A DNA stretch of 64,000 bases from Cocos nucifera (Eukaryota; Streptophyta; Magnoliopsida; Arecales; Arecaceae). Each line of letters opens with the position of its first letter. The stretch's first letter is position 1. The DNA lies in the NCBI GenBank assembly GCA_006176705.1, contig QRFJ01000046.1, positions 1,972,653-2,036,652 of the forward strand, in the 5' to 3' direction. The notes beneath the pieces are model-generated. The model was given only the letters and a program-made list of their open reading frames with translations. It was not told the origin of the DNA and searched no databases. Positions 1-11,481 of this stretch are shown in pieces. Both the position numbers and the translations under genes were made by a program.

Positions 1-1044
1 AGCTGAAATTTATCTGATGATTGATCCAAGTTATTCTTGGACTCTTAGGGTGGTACTAGTATTCTTCAGTATGAAACACAATACTCAGGCAAGCGACAAG
101 TGAATGCCCATGCAGTGGCAGAACCCAGTTGCTATCTATTAACAGTCTTTCCTCTTTCTTGTATGCGGTGTTGTCACTTTCATATAAGAGAGGAAACTAA
201 TCAACATTGAAATACAAGGTTTCAGGAGAACAAGGGATACATATGACAATACAAACTAAGGGATGACAAATTGGGAGAAATGTAGATAGGAGACAGTTTT
301 TAAGAATTAATTATTTGTTGTCTGCTAAGCGGCATGTGATTTCAATCCTTCATTATCAGCTTGGTGTTGTTAGTGACGGATAATAAATTCCAGCTAGTTT
401 AGTCTACTGTTTGTGTCAACATGCTGCATTAAACTAGTGCAACTAATTATCTCTTAATTTATGCATGGTGATTATCAGAAGGATTCTAATAGAGTTGGAT
501 TTATGTAAAAAATAGGACTACAACAAATCAACAGCCTTTTACATTTTGCTTGATGCAACACATGCTTTTGTATTGGTTTAATGTATATATGGTAGAGTTA
601 TTATCTTTCATGATCAATGCATGTTATTAACGTTCTTGCTCACTATACATGGGAACCATGTTTAGACAAGGATTTAGGTGCCTGTGTTGACTGGCAGCTG
701 GCATGGCATGTGCCATGCTGTGTTGAAACAAAAATAGTGGGAAAAAATAGGACCTTTTGGCTTGGTGCCAGTTGTACCTACATATCTCGACTCATATACT
801 CTGCGATGTGCAGGGTATTATGGCACACGCACATGCATAGTTCCGGCAATAGACTGGCACCTGAAACCTTATTCAAATAAATAGATTCTAAGAAATTTCG
901 CATATCAAGTTCTAATGGAATAAAGATGATTTCTTGTTTCAATTGCTTGGAAATTGTTTCAGTTGCTCCTTTGTTTCTTCCTTTATATGCGTTAAGGATT
1001 GGTAACCTATTGTTTCTCTTAACACTCTCATGCTGCTGGTTCAG
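1..1044. other. No recognised exon; probably intronic/5' part of the ARID4-like gene
   Basis: No open stretch here could be matched to a protein family or placed in frame with the downstream exons. The first convincing exon of the ARID4-like gene has its splice acceptor at 1043-1044, so this stretch is probably intron of that gene or holds diverged 5' exons that I could not recognise. Confidence 0.4.
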
Positions 1045-1615
1045 ATTCGTGGGAGCAAACTTCATAATCGAGTCAGGTATAAATTTTCCAGTTTCTTCAC
1101 CAATCAACCATGCTTGAGTGATGTTTATAATGATGGACTCATTTGGTTTGCGTGAAGAATTTTTCCTCGTTGGAATTTTTTCTTGGGTAGTTGATGCTTG
1201 GGAAAGTGGATTTTACATGTTTGGTTGACCATGGAAAAGTGGCATATTCTAAAATGGCTTATGTTGAGTCGAGCATCTAATTTTCTAGGAAAGTTGTAAA
1301 ATACCTATTATGCTCTTAATAAAGAAAGACCTGACCCTATTTTGTCTGAAGGCTGGCACTTTTGGGGAAAAAATTACCCCATTTCCCAACCAGTGGGAAT
1401 TGGACTTTCCCATTGTCCCACATGGGTTTTTCTTTCCCATGAAAAGAGTGGGTATCTTATTCTCATGGGAAAGTTACTTTTGCATTTCTCTCCTTTGAAA
1501 GCTCCAATCAAACATGAGGCATTTCTCCATTTTCTTGTTAACCATACTTCCCCCCTCCTCTTCTCGTGAATCAAACGAGTCCTATGCGTTGTAGAAGATG
1601 ATTTATAGCAGTGGT

Positions 1616-1662
<47 letters not shown>

Positions 1663-4600
1663 GTGTATGTATTTTTATGGCAGTGTTTGCATTTCCATGA
1701 TGAATCATGGTAACATGAGTTGATGAATGGTATTAAATGCTTGACAGTGCTGCACCGCCTCCTCTTCAAGCTGGGACATTTTCTCGTGGAGTTGTGACGA
1801 TGAGATGTGATCTCACAACTTCTAGTTCGGCTCATATCTCACTCTTAGTGTCTGGTAGTGCGCAAACATGTTTTGATGATCAGGTACAAGCTCTAACTGT
1901 TTTCTTTGCTCATTGAGTTGTTAAACTAAATGATTATTGAGCCATTTTCTTCTAACATGCAGCTGTTGGAAAGCCACATAAAACGTGAACTCATTGAGAA
2001 GAGTCAGCAAGTTCATGCTCTTCCAAATTGGGAGGAAAGCAAGCCCTCATTGTCTGAACCTCTGAACTCTGTTTCTATAGCTTGTGGGGCTCCTGTTTTT
2101 GAAGTTTGGATGAAGGTTCCATCTTGGGCTGCTCAGGTTGCTTTCTTGCTGACCGTACTTCTTACAAATTGGCACTTTGCATTCATCTGTAAAAAATATG
2201 ATGATTTTATCTACATTAGATGTGACCTTTACTTGAAAGAAAATTTTTATTTCTGTCAAAATTTTACTCTGAACATCAATGTATAAATTTTCTACATTTT
2301 AACATTAGTCAATACCTGAATTTTCTCAAAAAATGTCAATAGCTGAAGATGAAAGCAAATCTTTTAGTTAAGAATAAATATTCAAATCATGAATGTTTAC
2401 CATGAATTGATGGTCCTAGTTAGCTTCTTTTCTTTTTATACCAACAAAGGGGCTTGATTATTGCATTTGTGGTGATGATATGATGCAGGTCCTGAGACAG
2501 CTTGCACCAGAAGTCTCTTATCGTAGCTTGATTACACTTGGCATTGCAAGTATCCAAGGTATCTCTGTTGCTTCTTTTGAGAATGAAGATGCAGATCGCC
2601 TTCTTTTCTTATGTACAAAAAAAGGGAAAGACTTGAGTTTACAAGATGGATTGCTTTCTAGTGTGCCTACCTGGTCTTCCTCTCTTATGAGAAAAAGGTC
2701 CAGACCAATTCCAGAAACAGAACCTATGATCTGTAGCAGTACCTTGAGTGAGAATGGAGCAACATTCCTGAAAGATGATCAGGATGTCAAGGAAGAGGCA
2801 GGATTGGTGAAAGGGACTCACTTGTCCTCCATGCCTGCTAAGCAGAGGTTGAGGGTTGCTGCAATGAGGCCAATTCCTCGCTCTTGGCAGCACAAAATGC
2901 TGCCTTTTTTGAGAGTTCCTGAAACTAATGTGAATGATATAAGTCAGGCAAAGCCCAACCTGCCAATTGTACCTTCTGTAAAGCATAATATTGCCCCTCC
3001 TGCTCCAGCAAACAGGAAATCCATGTCAAGTTCTTTCCACGCTCAACAGATAATTTCTTTAAATCCTCTGCCAATGAAAAAACACGGATGTAACAGAAGC
3101 CCAATTCAAGTTTGCTCCGAAGTACGTTCTCTGATCTTGTTGCTCTGTAAAGGAGCTTGCATATCCCTGATTAACCTTTGTTTTTCGCTCGTGTTATAGG
3201 AAGAATTTTTAAAGGATGTCATGCAGTTTCTTATCCTTAGGGGGCACGGTCGGCTTGTTCCCCAAGGAGGAATATCTGAGTTTCCTGATGCCATACTTAA
3301 TGCAAAGCGCCTCGACCTTTTCAATTTGTATAGAGAGGTTTGCTTTTGTTGTCACATGCATATACAATATGTAATGCTGCTTCATATCTACAGCTTGGGT
3401 GGCTTGACCTTGGCGATCATTTATTTCCTTTCTGAAAATCTTATATAGAAACAATGCATATGCATCACTTGGTACAGGTGGTTTCGAGGGGAGGTTTTTA
3501 TGTTGGGAATGGCATAAACTGGAAAGGTCAAGTTTTTTCAAAGATGCGCAACCATACAGTTTCCAATAGAATGACCGTGAGCGTTTTACTTTCCAGTCTG
3601 CTTCTTTTGTACATATTGCTATTACTTGTATGAATCATTCATGACATTGAGTTTGGGTATTTTATATATTATGTATAACAGCTTTTCTCTGAATTGTGTT
3701 CTCTCTATAAATGATGTGATTAAAAAATATTATAGAAGCAATGGCGAGCCTTTTTCTCAGCGAAAATGCTTGCAGACTAAGCACACTTAGTGTTTATCAT
3801 TTGTTACAGGAAGTGGTCTTCATTTACTAATATAATGATCATGGTTGAGGTTTATAACTTCTGCCTCTCAAACAATGTTGTGGGCGCTTGAATTTGGTTG
3901 ACATCCTCAAATTGGAGGCATACATCATGGAGACATGTTGCATTCAAGAACTGGGGTCTTGACTACCAATTGTTTTCAATTTCAGGGTGTTGGGAATACA
4001 TTAAAAAGACATTATGAAACTTATCTGTTGGAGTATGAACTAGCACATGATGATGTGGATGGAGAGTGCTGCTTGATGTGTCGCAGGTTAGCAGGAATTA
4101 ATCCTTTTTTCTCTTATGTTCTTTCTATATTGAGAAACTAGTACTGACATGGAGCATGCCGAGTTATTTACAGTAGTGCTCCTGGTGATTGGGTGAACTG
4201 TGGCTTATGCGGTGAATGGGCCCACTTTGGTTGTGATAGACGGCAGGGTCTTGGTGCTTTCAAGGTTCGATCTTTTATCAAGTTTGCTTTAGTCTTTCAT
4301 ATCATACTTCCCAAGTTTTCTCTTAAAACATAACACATCCTCTCTGCACATTTTCTTAGTGTCATGAAATTCTGTTGCTTACCAGATTGCTGCTATGTAA
4401 CATGGTTCTTTGAATTCCAGTAATTCTTGCATTCTGTATGCCAAATTTCAGATTGTAGCATCGATGGTACTTCGTGCATCACACCAGCCCTTCTCATCAT
4501 GCGTGCATGAGGGAAATTATATTTTTGCTTGTGTAGAACAGCACTTGTTTAGCATGGCCTAAAGTGAATATTTTACCTTAAGATCTATTCATTTTAAACT

Positions 4601-4758
4601 CTTCTTTATAGGTTCTTGACTTGTAACCTCAGATTCTCACCAGTTGTGTGGTGTGTTGACAGGACTACGCAAAGACAGATGGGTTGGAATATATTTGCCC
4701 TCACTGTAGTTTTACGAATGCTAAGAGAAAATCACAGAAAGTGGCAAATGGGTTTTGA
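1045..4758 (+). CDS. ARID4: ARID + PHD-type zinc finger protein, ARID4-like (5' partial, nine visible exons)
   Basis: This is a putative nuclear DNA-binding or chromatin protein. Exons read as 1045-1076, 1748-1883, 1963-2136, 2489-3121, 3200-3337, 3478-3576, 3986-4086, 4174-4264 and 4663-4758; every join keeps phase and has GT-AG borders, giving 499 visible residues before TGA at 4756. The ARID domain (about residues 326-430 of the visible part) begins EEFLKDVMQFLILRGHGRLV and continues through the exons at 3478 and 3986 (GGFYVGNGINWKGQVFSKM, TLKRHYETYLLEYE). It is followed directly by a C4HC3 PHD-type finger with pairs CLMC, CGLC, HFGC and CPHC. The arrangement matches the plant protein named AT-rich interactive domain-containing protein 4 (Arabidopsis At3g43240, from memory). 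The tail after the finger is short and basic (KRKSQK). The 32-bp first exon rests only on splice signals and phase and is less certain. No start codon is visible, so the gene extends upstream. Confidence 0.92.
1619..1660. repeat. (TA)n microsatellite in an ARID4-like intron
   Basis: A perfect TA dinucleotide run of about 40 bp lies roughly 90 bp upstream of the acceptor of the exon at 1748. Such runs are prone to length change. Confidence 0.95.
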
Positions 4759-5301
4759 AACACATCCTCCGTTCCATGACACATGTAATCTTTTTCTTTT
4801 ACTTCCCCACTCTCTGCATAAGAGCAGAGCCCCTCGTGGCTGTTTCATTAAATGTTAGTCTAGGCTGATATTTTAGATAGCTCCTGAGCAACCACACATC
4901 AGTGATGGAAGTGTTTAGCCAGAAATGTTTTGAACTTGATCTTTCTTAATTTTTTCTTAAACCTATGCAGTTCGAAATATCATGAATGGCCTTTTTGTTT
5001 TTTTTTAATTTGTTTAATTTTTTTTCTTTTTCTTTTTCTCCTCTACAGTCTGAAAGATCTCGAGATTTGTTTGCGACCTTTCTTTCCAGGGGACTTGAGG
5101 AGCTTTCTTAGGATTTTCTACATTAAGTGCAAGGGACCTTGGCAGATGATAGAGTCCAGGGAGGGAAACAAATATAAGGGAAGAATCGGGTGAGAATGCA
5201 ATGGTTTAAACGAGGGGAGTATGTGAGCCAATAACTGATGGTCATCAAAGCATAAATTGAGTGGAGGCAACACATTGATCCAGAGGTCATTGAGAATTGG
5301 A
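4759..5301. other. 3' UTR / downstream flank of the ARID4-like gene
   Basis: The stretch follows the TGA stop of the ARID4-like gene and is T-rich, with a poly-T-rich block at 4997-5042. I see no coding potential. The transcript end cannot be placed from sequence alone. Confidence 0.5.
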
Positions 5302-5593
5302 GGGCATGTTTGATTCATTATTGGAATGAGAATCATTCATTGACATGTTTAGTTTATGATCAAAATTGGAATAGAATTTGAATATTAGAAGAATAGCAAT
5401 TTGATTTTGGAGGATTCGGGAGTCAAGAATTAGAAAAAAAAAAATCTCTTCAACCAAATAATTAGAATGGGAGAGTCAAGAATCTTTTTTTTTTAAAAAA
5501 AATGGGGTTCTCTTTAACTAAATAATTGAAATGGGAGTTAATTATTCTCTGATACTCATTCCAAAGTCTAATGCTCTCCAACTAAACATGCCC
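5302..5593. mobile_element. MITE-like element (~292 bp) with GGGCATGTTT termini
   Basis: The left end reads GGGCATGTTTGATT and the right end is its near inverse complement (AACTAAACATGCCC). The second layer of the ends also mirrors: TTGGAATGAG near the left and CTCATTCCAAAG near the right. The interior is AT-rich and non-coding. These traits fit a non-autonomous DNA transposon. I could not find a convincing target-site duplication, so the superfamily is open. Confidence 0.6.
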
Positions 5594-5603
5594 CAAGCGG
5601 ATG

Positions 5604-5788
5604 AGAAATTATTACACAGATTTAGTCTACAATAAATATTGTAGATTAAGCAAATGAAAAAAAAATGCCACGGTAGTGTATTGAGGTGGTTAAACAGATG
5701 TATTGAGGTAATTGCAGCTATTGTGGCATTTTTTCATTAGCTTGGTTTATAGCAATTATTGAAGACTAAGTCTACCTAATGATTTCTC
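5604..5788. mobile_element. Small foldback (stem-loop) element, ~185 bp
   Basis: Two arms of about 65-70 bp are inverse complements of each other. The left arm runs from GAGAAATTATTA at 5604 through TTAGTCTACAATAA to AAAATGCCAC near 5671. The right arm runs from TGTGGCATTTTTTCATTAG near 5721 to TAATGATTTCTC at 5788. The loop is about 50 bp. It lies directly beside the MITE-like element, as if insertions clustered here. No target-site duplication is evident. Confidence 0.65.
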
Positions 5789-5811
5789 CAAATTGATACT
5801 CCACCATGAGG

Positions 5812-7140
5812 ATAGAGTGTTTTGGGAACTATGCATGTGGATAGATGGTAGAGAATGGAATATTTTGAGATTTGTGAATGGATGACAAAGGATGAAATAT
5901 TTTGAGTTTTGCGGAAATGAATAAATGATAGATGATGAGTGCTTTGAGATTCTTGCTAATTGATTAGTGATAGAGGATGGAGTACTTCAAAATTTTTATA
6001 ATGCATAAATGATAGAAAATGCAGGGCTTTGAGATCTATGTAGATAGATGGGTAAAAAGTAAATAGAGCATTTCAAGATACATGCTAGCGGATGAATAAC
6101 AGAATATAGAGTGCTTTGAGATCTGTGCACATGGATGGATGATAGATGATGAAATATTTTAAGATTTGTACAAATAGATGAGAGAGGATGGAGCATTTTA
6201 AGATCTCAAAGTACTCTATTTTCTATAATCCATCCATTTGCATAAATATTAAAATATTTCATCCTCTATCATCCTTGTACCTATAAAGATCTTAAAGCAT
6301 TTCAACATCTATCATTCATTCATCTCCACATCTTAAAGTGCTTCATCCTTTTTCTTTCATTTATCAGCATAGATCTTAAAGTGCTCTAACCTCAATCATC
6401 TATCCGCATCCATAAATTACAAGAAGCTTAATTTTTTATTCATCTACATGCACAGATCTCAAAACACTAGGTCTATGATCCATTTGCTTGCACGAATTTC
6501 AAAGTGCTTCGTCTATTATTTATTTGCTTGCACAAATTTAAAAATGCTTCGGCTGTAATCCATTCATCTAGATATATCTCAAAACGCTCCATTCTCTATC
6601 ATTCATTTGTCCATACAAATCTTAAAATATTCCATCTTTTATCATCCATCTACTCTCATAGATCTTAAAGCAATTTACTTTTGCTATCCATCCATCTATA
6701 CAGATCTTAAAATGCTCTATCCTCTATCATCTATTTGCTTGCATAAATCTCAAACACTCCATCCTCTATCATCTATCCATCTATATAGATCTTAAAGCAT
6801 TTTGTTCTCTATCATTCATCTAATTATACAGATCCCAAAGCACTCTATTAAAAATGCTCAATCCTCTATGATCCGTCTGCTTGCACACATCTTAAAACGA
6901 TCTATCTTTTATCCATAATTTTGCACAAAACTCAAAGCATTGTATTCTCCGTCATTCATACTAGTGTATAGTTCTCAAAGTATTATATGTTCTATCATTT
7001 ATTCACATGCATAGGTCTTAGAGCACTCTATCTTCTTATATAGATCTTAAAGTACTTCATTTTTTTATCATTCATTTGCCTTCACATATCTCAAACTACT
7101 ATATCCTCTATCATTCATTCATTTATACTGATCTTAAAGG
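5812..7140. repeat. Degenerate ~44-bp minisatellite in two opposed halves (head-to-head)
   Basis: From about 5812 to 6205 the unit reads like GATAGAGGATGGAGTATTTT, then GAGATTTGTGCAAATGGATGA. From about 6205 to 7140 the inverse complement of the same unit recurs (CATCCTCTATCATCCATC, then CATAGATCTTAAAGTGCT). Units are about 40-46 bp and quite diverged; there are about 9 in the first half and about 20 in the second. The hinge is near 6196-6215, where TTTTAAGATCT meets CAAAGTACTC. No protein is encoded. Confidence 0.8.
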
Positions 7141-7320
7141 CTCCATTTTTTGTTCATTTCTTAAATTCCATCGGGTAGAAAGGTGACTCTAGAAAAGTAG
7201 CTTCCTTTGCTATTTTCTGCTTTACTACCTATCATTACTCGATCCTGTTATGGTCAATGACTAATGGTTTAGCACGTGAGATATTGTTCATTTTGATCTA
7301 TGGTTTATAATGTAGGAATT

Positions 7321-7777
7321 GTATGGGCTATTTTTGGGCCTTACAGTTTTATCCTTGAAAGGGTATCTCACGTGGGATGGTTGTCTCTTCTTTATAAAAT
7401 AGAGTCCTCCTTGACTCACAACTAATGTAGGATTAATAAAGTCCTCCATCTTATTAAAATCACAACAGAGCTCTCTAGTTAAGGGTAAACTCAGCTGTAT
7501 ACGATCCGAAGAGCCTTACATTCAGGAGGGATGGACCTTTGCCCATACCTAGCTCACCATTGATGCAGCCAAGGGCTCATGACTTGATACAAAAGTATTG
7601 TTTGCTTTGGCCTGCAGTCCGAAGGCTGCATGGACTATTTTTTGATCTTACAGTTTTATCCTTTAAAAAGCACCTCATGTGGGAAGGTTATCCCTTCTTT
7701 ATAAACTAGAATTTTTCTTAACTTAAAATTAATATAGAATTAATAGAGTTCTCCATCTTATTAGAACTACAACGAGC
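7321..7777. repeat. Direct repeat pair of ~150 bp, ~306 bp apart
   Basis: Copy one (about 7321-7473) and copy two (about 7627-7777) share the order GGGCTATTTTT/GGACTATTTTTT, TTACAGTTTTATCC, a CTCACGTGGG-like box, CTTCTTTATAAA, and CTCCATCTTATTA. They differ by many substitutions, so the duplication is old. The TTTATAAA box and spacing suggest degraded LTR promoter material, but no retroelement protein is nearby. That origin is a guess. Confidence 0.6.
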
Positions 7778-9660
7778 CCTGTATTAGCTTCTTATTACTG
7801 CTTAATTGGTGGCACCATTGTTTTACCTTTTTTTTTTCCTTCAAGTGTAGCAAATAAGAGAATCTTCAGTTAATACTCATGTTCTGAGTTTTGGGTTGTA
7901 ATGGTAGATTTAATAAAGCAAATCTAAATACAAATTTCAGTCTTGTTCTTAATCTTTTGCAATTATTCTGTTAGAAACAAGAGATTAATGTATCGGTAAG
8001 CAAAGAACATGCTATGCAAGTCATGAAAAATGTTATGGGAGCCCTCTTAAAATTTTGGTGGTAATGTTTATTACTTTGAACCATGCTTCAAATTGATTCG
8101 TGGCAACTATACATCTCTATCGGGTAGTTAGGTTATTTAGTACCTAATTACGTGTGGTACCAAACGATTGCATGGCTTTTCCCTTTTCCAGATAGCATCA
8201 TGTATTCATATGTAAATGTGAAAAATATGAAGATGAGTTGCAAGAGTGGTGAAAAATGTCAGGTAAATATAAGATTCGATGCAATCGTATGTCAAGAAAG
8301 CAAAAGTTTCCAATGTTCTAACTCTTATCTGCTAACCAAGAATCCTCACAAATTAATCCCCCTTATCTCATAAAGTATCCTATCTGCATCACCTTGTGCA
8401 GGAATCTTGAAGAATCTACCCACTTTTTTTAGGAGCCTTCACATCTCAAGCGTAATCTCGTCGATTTCTCCAATGGGTAATTCTAGTCGGACACGCCAAA
8501 GTTGCTGAAAATTCCAACTTGGGAGAGGCGATAGGTCCAAGGGATGGAGGTCCACATCACCATAATTAAATTACAAAGACCGTGTTGGCCGCATGCTTCA
8601 CATCAATGTCTCCTTGGTCATGCATGATGGTAGTAAAAAAATGCAGCGAATGATTTAATAAAAAAAATAATCAGTTCACTAGCGAGCGCCAGCCACAAGA
8701 AGATTCCTCCTTCATTGAACCTGGTCTCATTCCATTTGCATCCACCGTGTACAAGTTGAATTACCAAACAAAGTTGATACCTTTCGCCGACGGCGGGGTT
8801 GTTTGTCCAACTTCACACAATTTGGATTCCTTCTCATCTACATCTGGACTCCATACCACGTGAAGTTGGAAACAGGCTTGCTTTTTCTAATTTTTTTAAT
8901 CTAAAAATGCATCATTAGTTGAATAAAAAAAATCGATGTTGCAGTCTACCGCACATAAGAAGTATTTAATTAGCATGGAGCTAAAAGGCATCTTGAATTA
9001 AGAATTAGTTTGTAATTTGTTTTATTAATTAACTGTTATTTTAAAGTTTTTGGGAAATGGTCAATAACGCAGCATCACTGCAACCATGCATGGTTGCTGG
9101 CACAATATCTATCACACGCAGAAACGCTCAAAATGAAAAGATCCACGGATTAGATATGCTTTGATCAAGAAAAAAAAAGATAAAGTATGATAAAAAGAAA
9201 AAAAATAAGGTTTTAAAAAATGGTGAATCCAACTATATGTGCATATCAAGAAATTTAAAAGAAATAAATCTTAGATTTTATTTTTTTTTTAAAATAAATC
9301 TATCCATAGATAGGTAGTTAACTCATTTAAGCTAAATAATTTTTAAGCAGATTCACAGACAAAAGCGTACATGAATTTGAGAGGAGGTGGAGAAAAAGAA
9401 CGTAGCTTTTCTCCAAACCAATTCAATATAAACAATGGCTACAAATACAACATAGGAAACTAATAAACAATTTCTTGTAGATATATCCAAAAGATAATTT
9501 GATTTTTGAAAATTTACACGCTGCAAAGAACATCTAAACTACAAAAGAAAATTTAAAAACAAATGTTCGATGAGAAAAATTATTAGGTCAGCCAGATTTA
9601 TCATGAATCTAGGATGGAATCATCTTAAAAGGATTCATTTTTTTATCGCATTCCAATTAG
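7778..9660. other. Intergenic AT-rich DNA, nothing recognised
   Basis: I see only short random open frames and AT-rich simple stretches (for example 9160-9290). No domain, RNA gene or clear repeat structure is evident. Confidence 0.55.
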
Positions 9661-9690
9661 CAGACACCAAAGATTGCTGACAAGGGGAAA

Positions 9691-11473
9691 ATGAGGGTTT
9701 CGGGCGAGCTTTCCGAGGGAAGCTTATCGGCCAAGCTTAGCCTCGATCAGCCGGTGCCGGTGAGAATTTCTTCATTGGAGGCTGTGCCAAGGCCGGGACA
9801 GGTAGTAAGGGAGGTAGTTTTCTCGTCTCTGATAAGTTCTCAAGCAACTATTGGGTCGGAAGCTCTAGAGCCACGATCCATGGAGGAAAAGTGGATGAAA
9901 AGAACCTCAATCGACCATCTTTGACAAGAACACCGGCTAGTCCAGAGTCTTCTTCACCGCCAAGAACAGCTGCGCAATGTAGCGGTCAAAAGGGAGCAAT
10001 GGTCGGAACTTCATGGTCTCAGGTCTCAGGTTGTCCAAGGAACCCAAAAGTTTAGGTGGAAAATGTCTAAGGCAACAGAAGCAGAGGTCGAAGCACTGGA
10101 AGCTAGATTCAATCAACTGGTGGTGTTTTCGGCTGAGGAACTTCATCAATCTACACAATGCTGGAAGAATGCTCTTTTAGGTAAATTTTTGGGTCGTGGG
10201 CTTCCAATTGATTTTGTTCAAAAAAAAATAAAAATGAGGTGGAATGTGGAAGGTAATTTTCGTGTTTCACCACTCTCTGAGGGATTATTGATCTTTGAAT
10301 TTCTCTCGGAGATAGCAAAGAATAGTGCTCTAGAAAAGGGTCCCCAGTCTCTTGCTGGACAGATCCTTGCCCTCGAAAGTTGGAAACCAAATTTCTGACC
10401 AAGGAAGGACACTGTTTGGTTTGCCAAAATGTGGATCCGTCTCTCAGATTTGCCTTTGGAACTTTGGGAGATGTCAAAAATTCTCAAGCTTGTTTTGGTT
10501 GCTGGTACTCCTCTGTTTGTAGATGAATGGACAGCAACTATGGCTCGCATGGGCTTCGCAAGGGTAGCTATGATGGTTGACATTACCAAGCCAATCTGCC
10601 CTGGTGCTAAGGTACAGTTGGCTGATACAATCATGTGGCAATAGTTCACATATGAGGAACTCCCAGAACTATGCTATGAATGTGGTAAACTTGCAGCCCC
10701 TTCTCCTTCATGTGAATGTACCACCAATGCCACAATGAAAGAGGCAAAACTTGCTTTTTGGGCCATGGATTTGTGCTGCAAGAGTCTAGCAAGCAGTAAG
10801 TCAGATGGAGCATCGACCATCACCGACATCGTTAACAGCCAAGGAATAGCAGCAATCGGATTGGTCTCTGCCAAAAAATACTTCCAAGAAGCATTCCCCT
10901 CCAAAGGTTCATGGAGAGCAAAATTCATCCCTGGTCAAATCTGGATCTCGGTATGACCCACTGAGAGAGACGATTCCAGAGCAACAATCAGAGACTCAGA
11001 ACATGGAGATCTCCATTGTGCAAACCATGCAACCTTTGAAGGAGAAACGAAAAAGATCTCCACCAAAGCCATAGAAAAATGCTTCCTCACCAGGCTCTGA
11101 ATCCCCTCCGCAACAAAAGCTTATAATCATGGAAAACATGAGGATGGAATCTTCGGACAAGCCCAAAATTAGTGCTATTGGAATTCATGCAAAACATAAT
11201 GAAAGATTAGGCAAAACTCAAAAAACAATGTGGAGACCTATTGAACAATCATCAACTGATTCTGGAGTCAATCAAATATCAACATGTCATAAGGAGTCTT
11301 CCTTAGAAGAGCAAGGTATTGCCTCTAATTCTCATATGATGCATGTTGCTAATTTAGTGTTCAAGATTGAATCGCAAGCTAGCCAGTCAAGGGACCCCAT
11401 GAGCTTTGTTGGGGCGCCCGAGACCAGCAGATTGAGTCTGTCCAGTAGGGAGGATCAGGGTCAATCTTCTTAA
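9691..11473 (+). pseudogene. LINE ORF1 remnant: DUF4283-like RNA-binding region + zinc knuckle
   Basis: In L1-type plant LINEs, ORF1 encodes an RNA-binding protein that packages the transcript. The frame from 10063 carries the DUF4283-like pattern (KFLGRGLPIDFVQ, then WNVEGNFRVSPL, then MWIRLSDLPLELWE). An in-frame stop at 10396 and another at 10642 interrupt it. The same frame then gives a knuckle-like ELCYECGKLAAPSPSCEC at about 10670. The upstream frame at 9691 and the downstream serine-rich frame at 11129-11473 probably belong to the N-terminal and C-terminal parts, but they are shifted relative to the core. Not functional. Confidence 0.75.
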
Positions 11474-11481
11474 ATCACATT

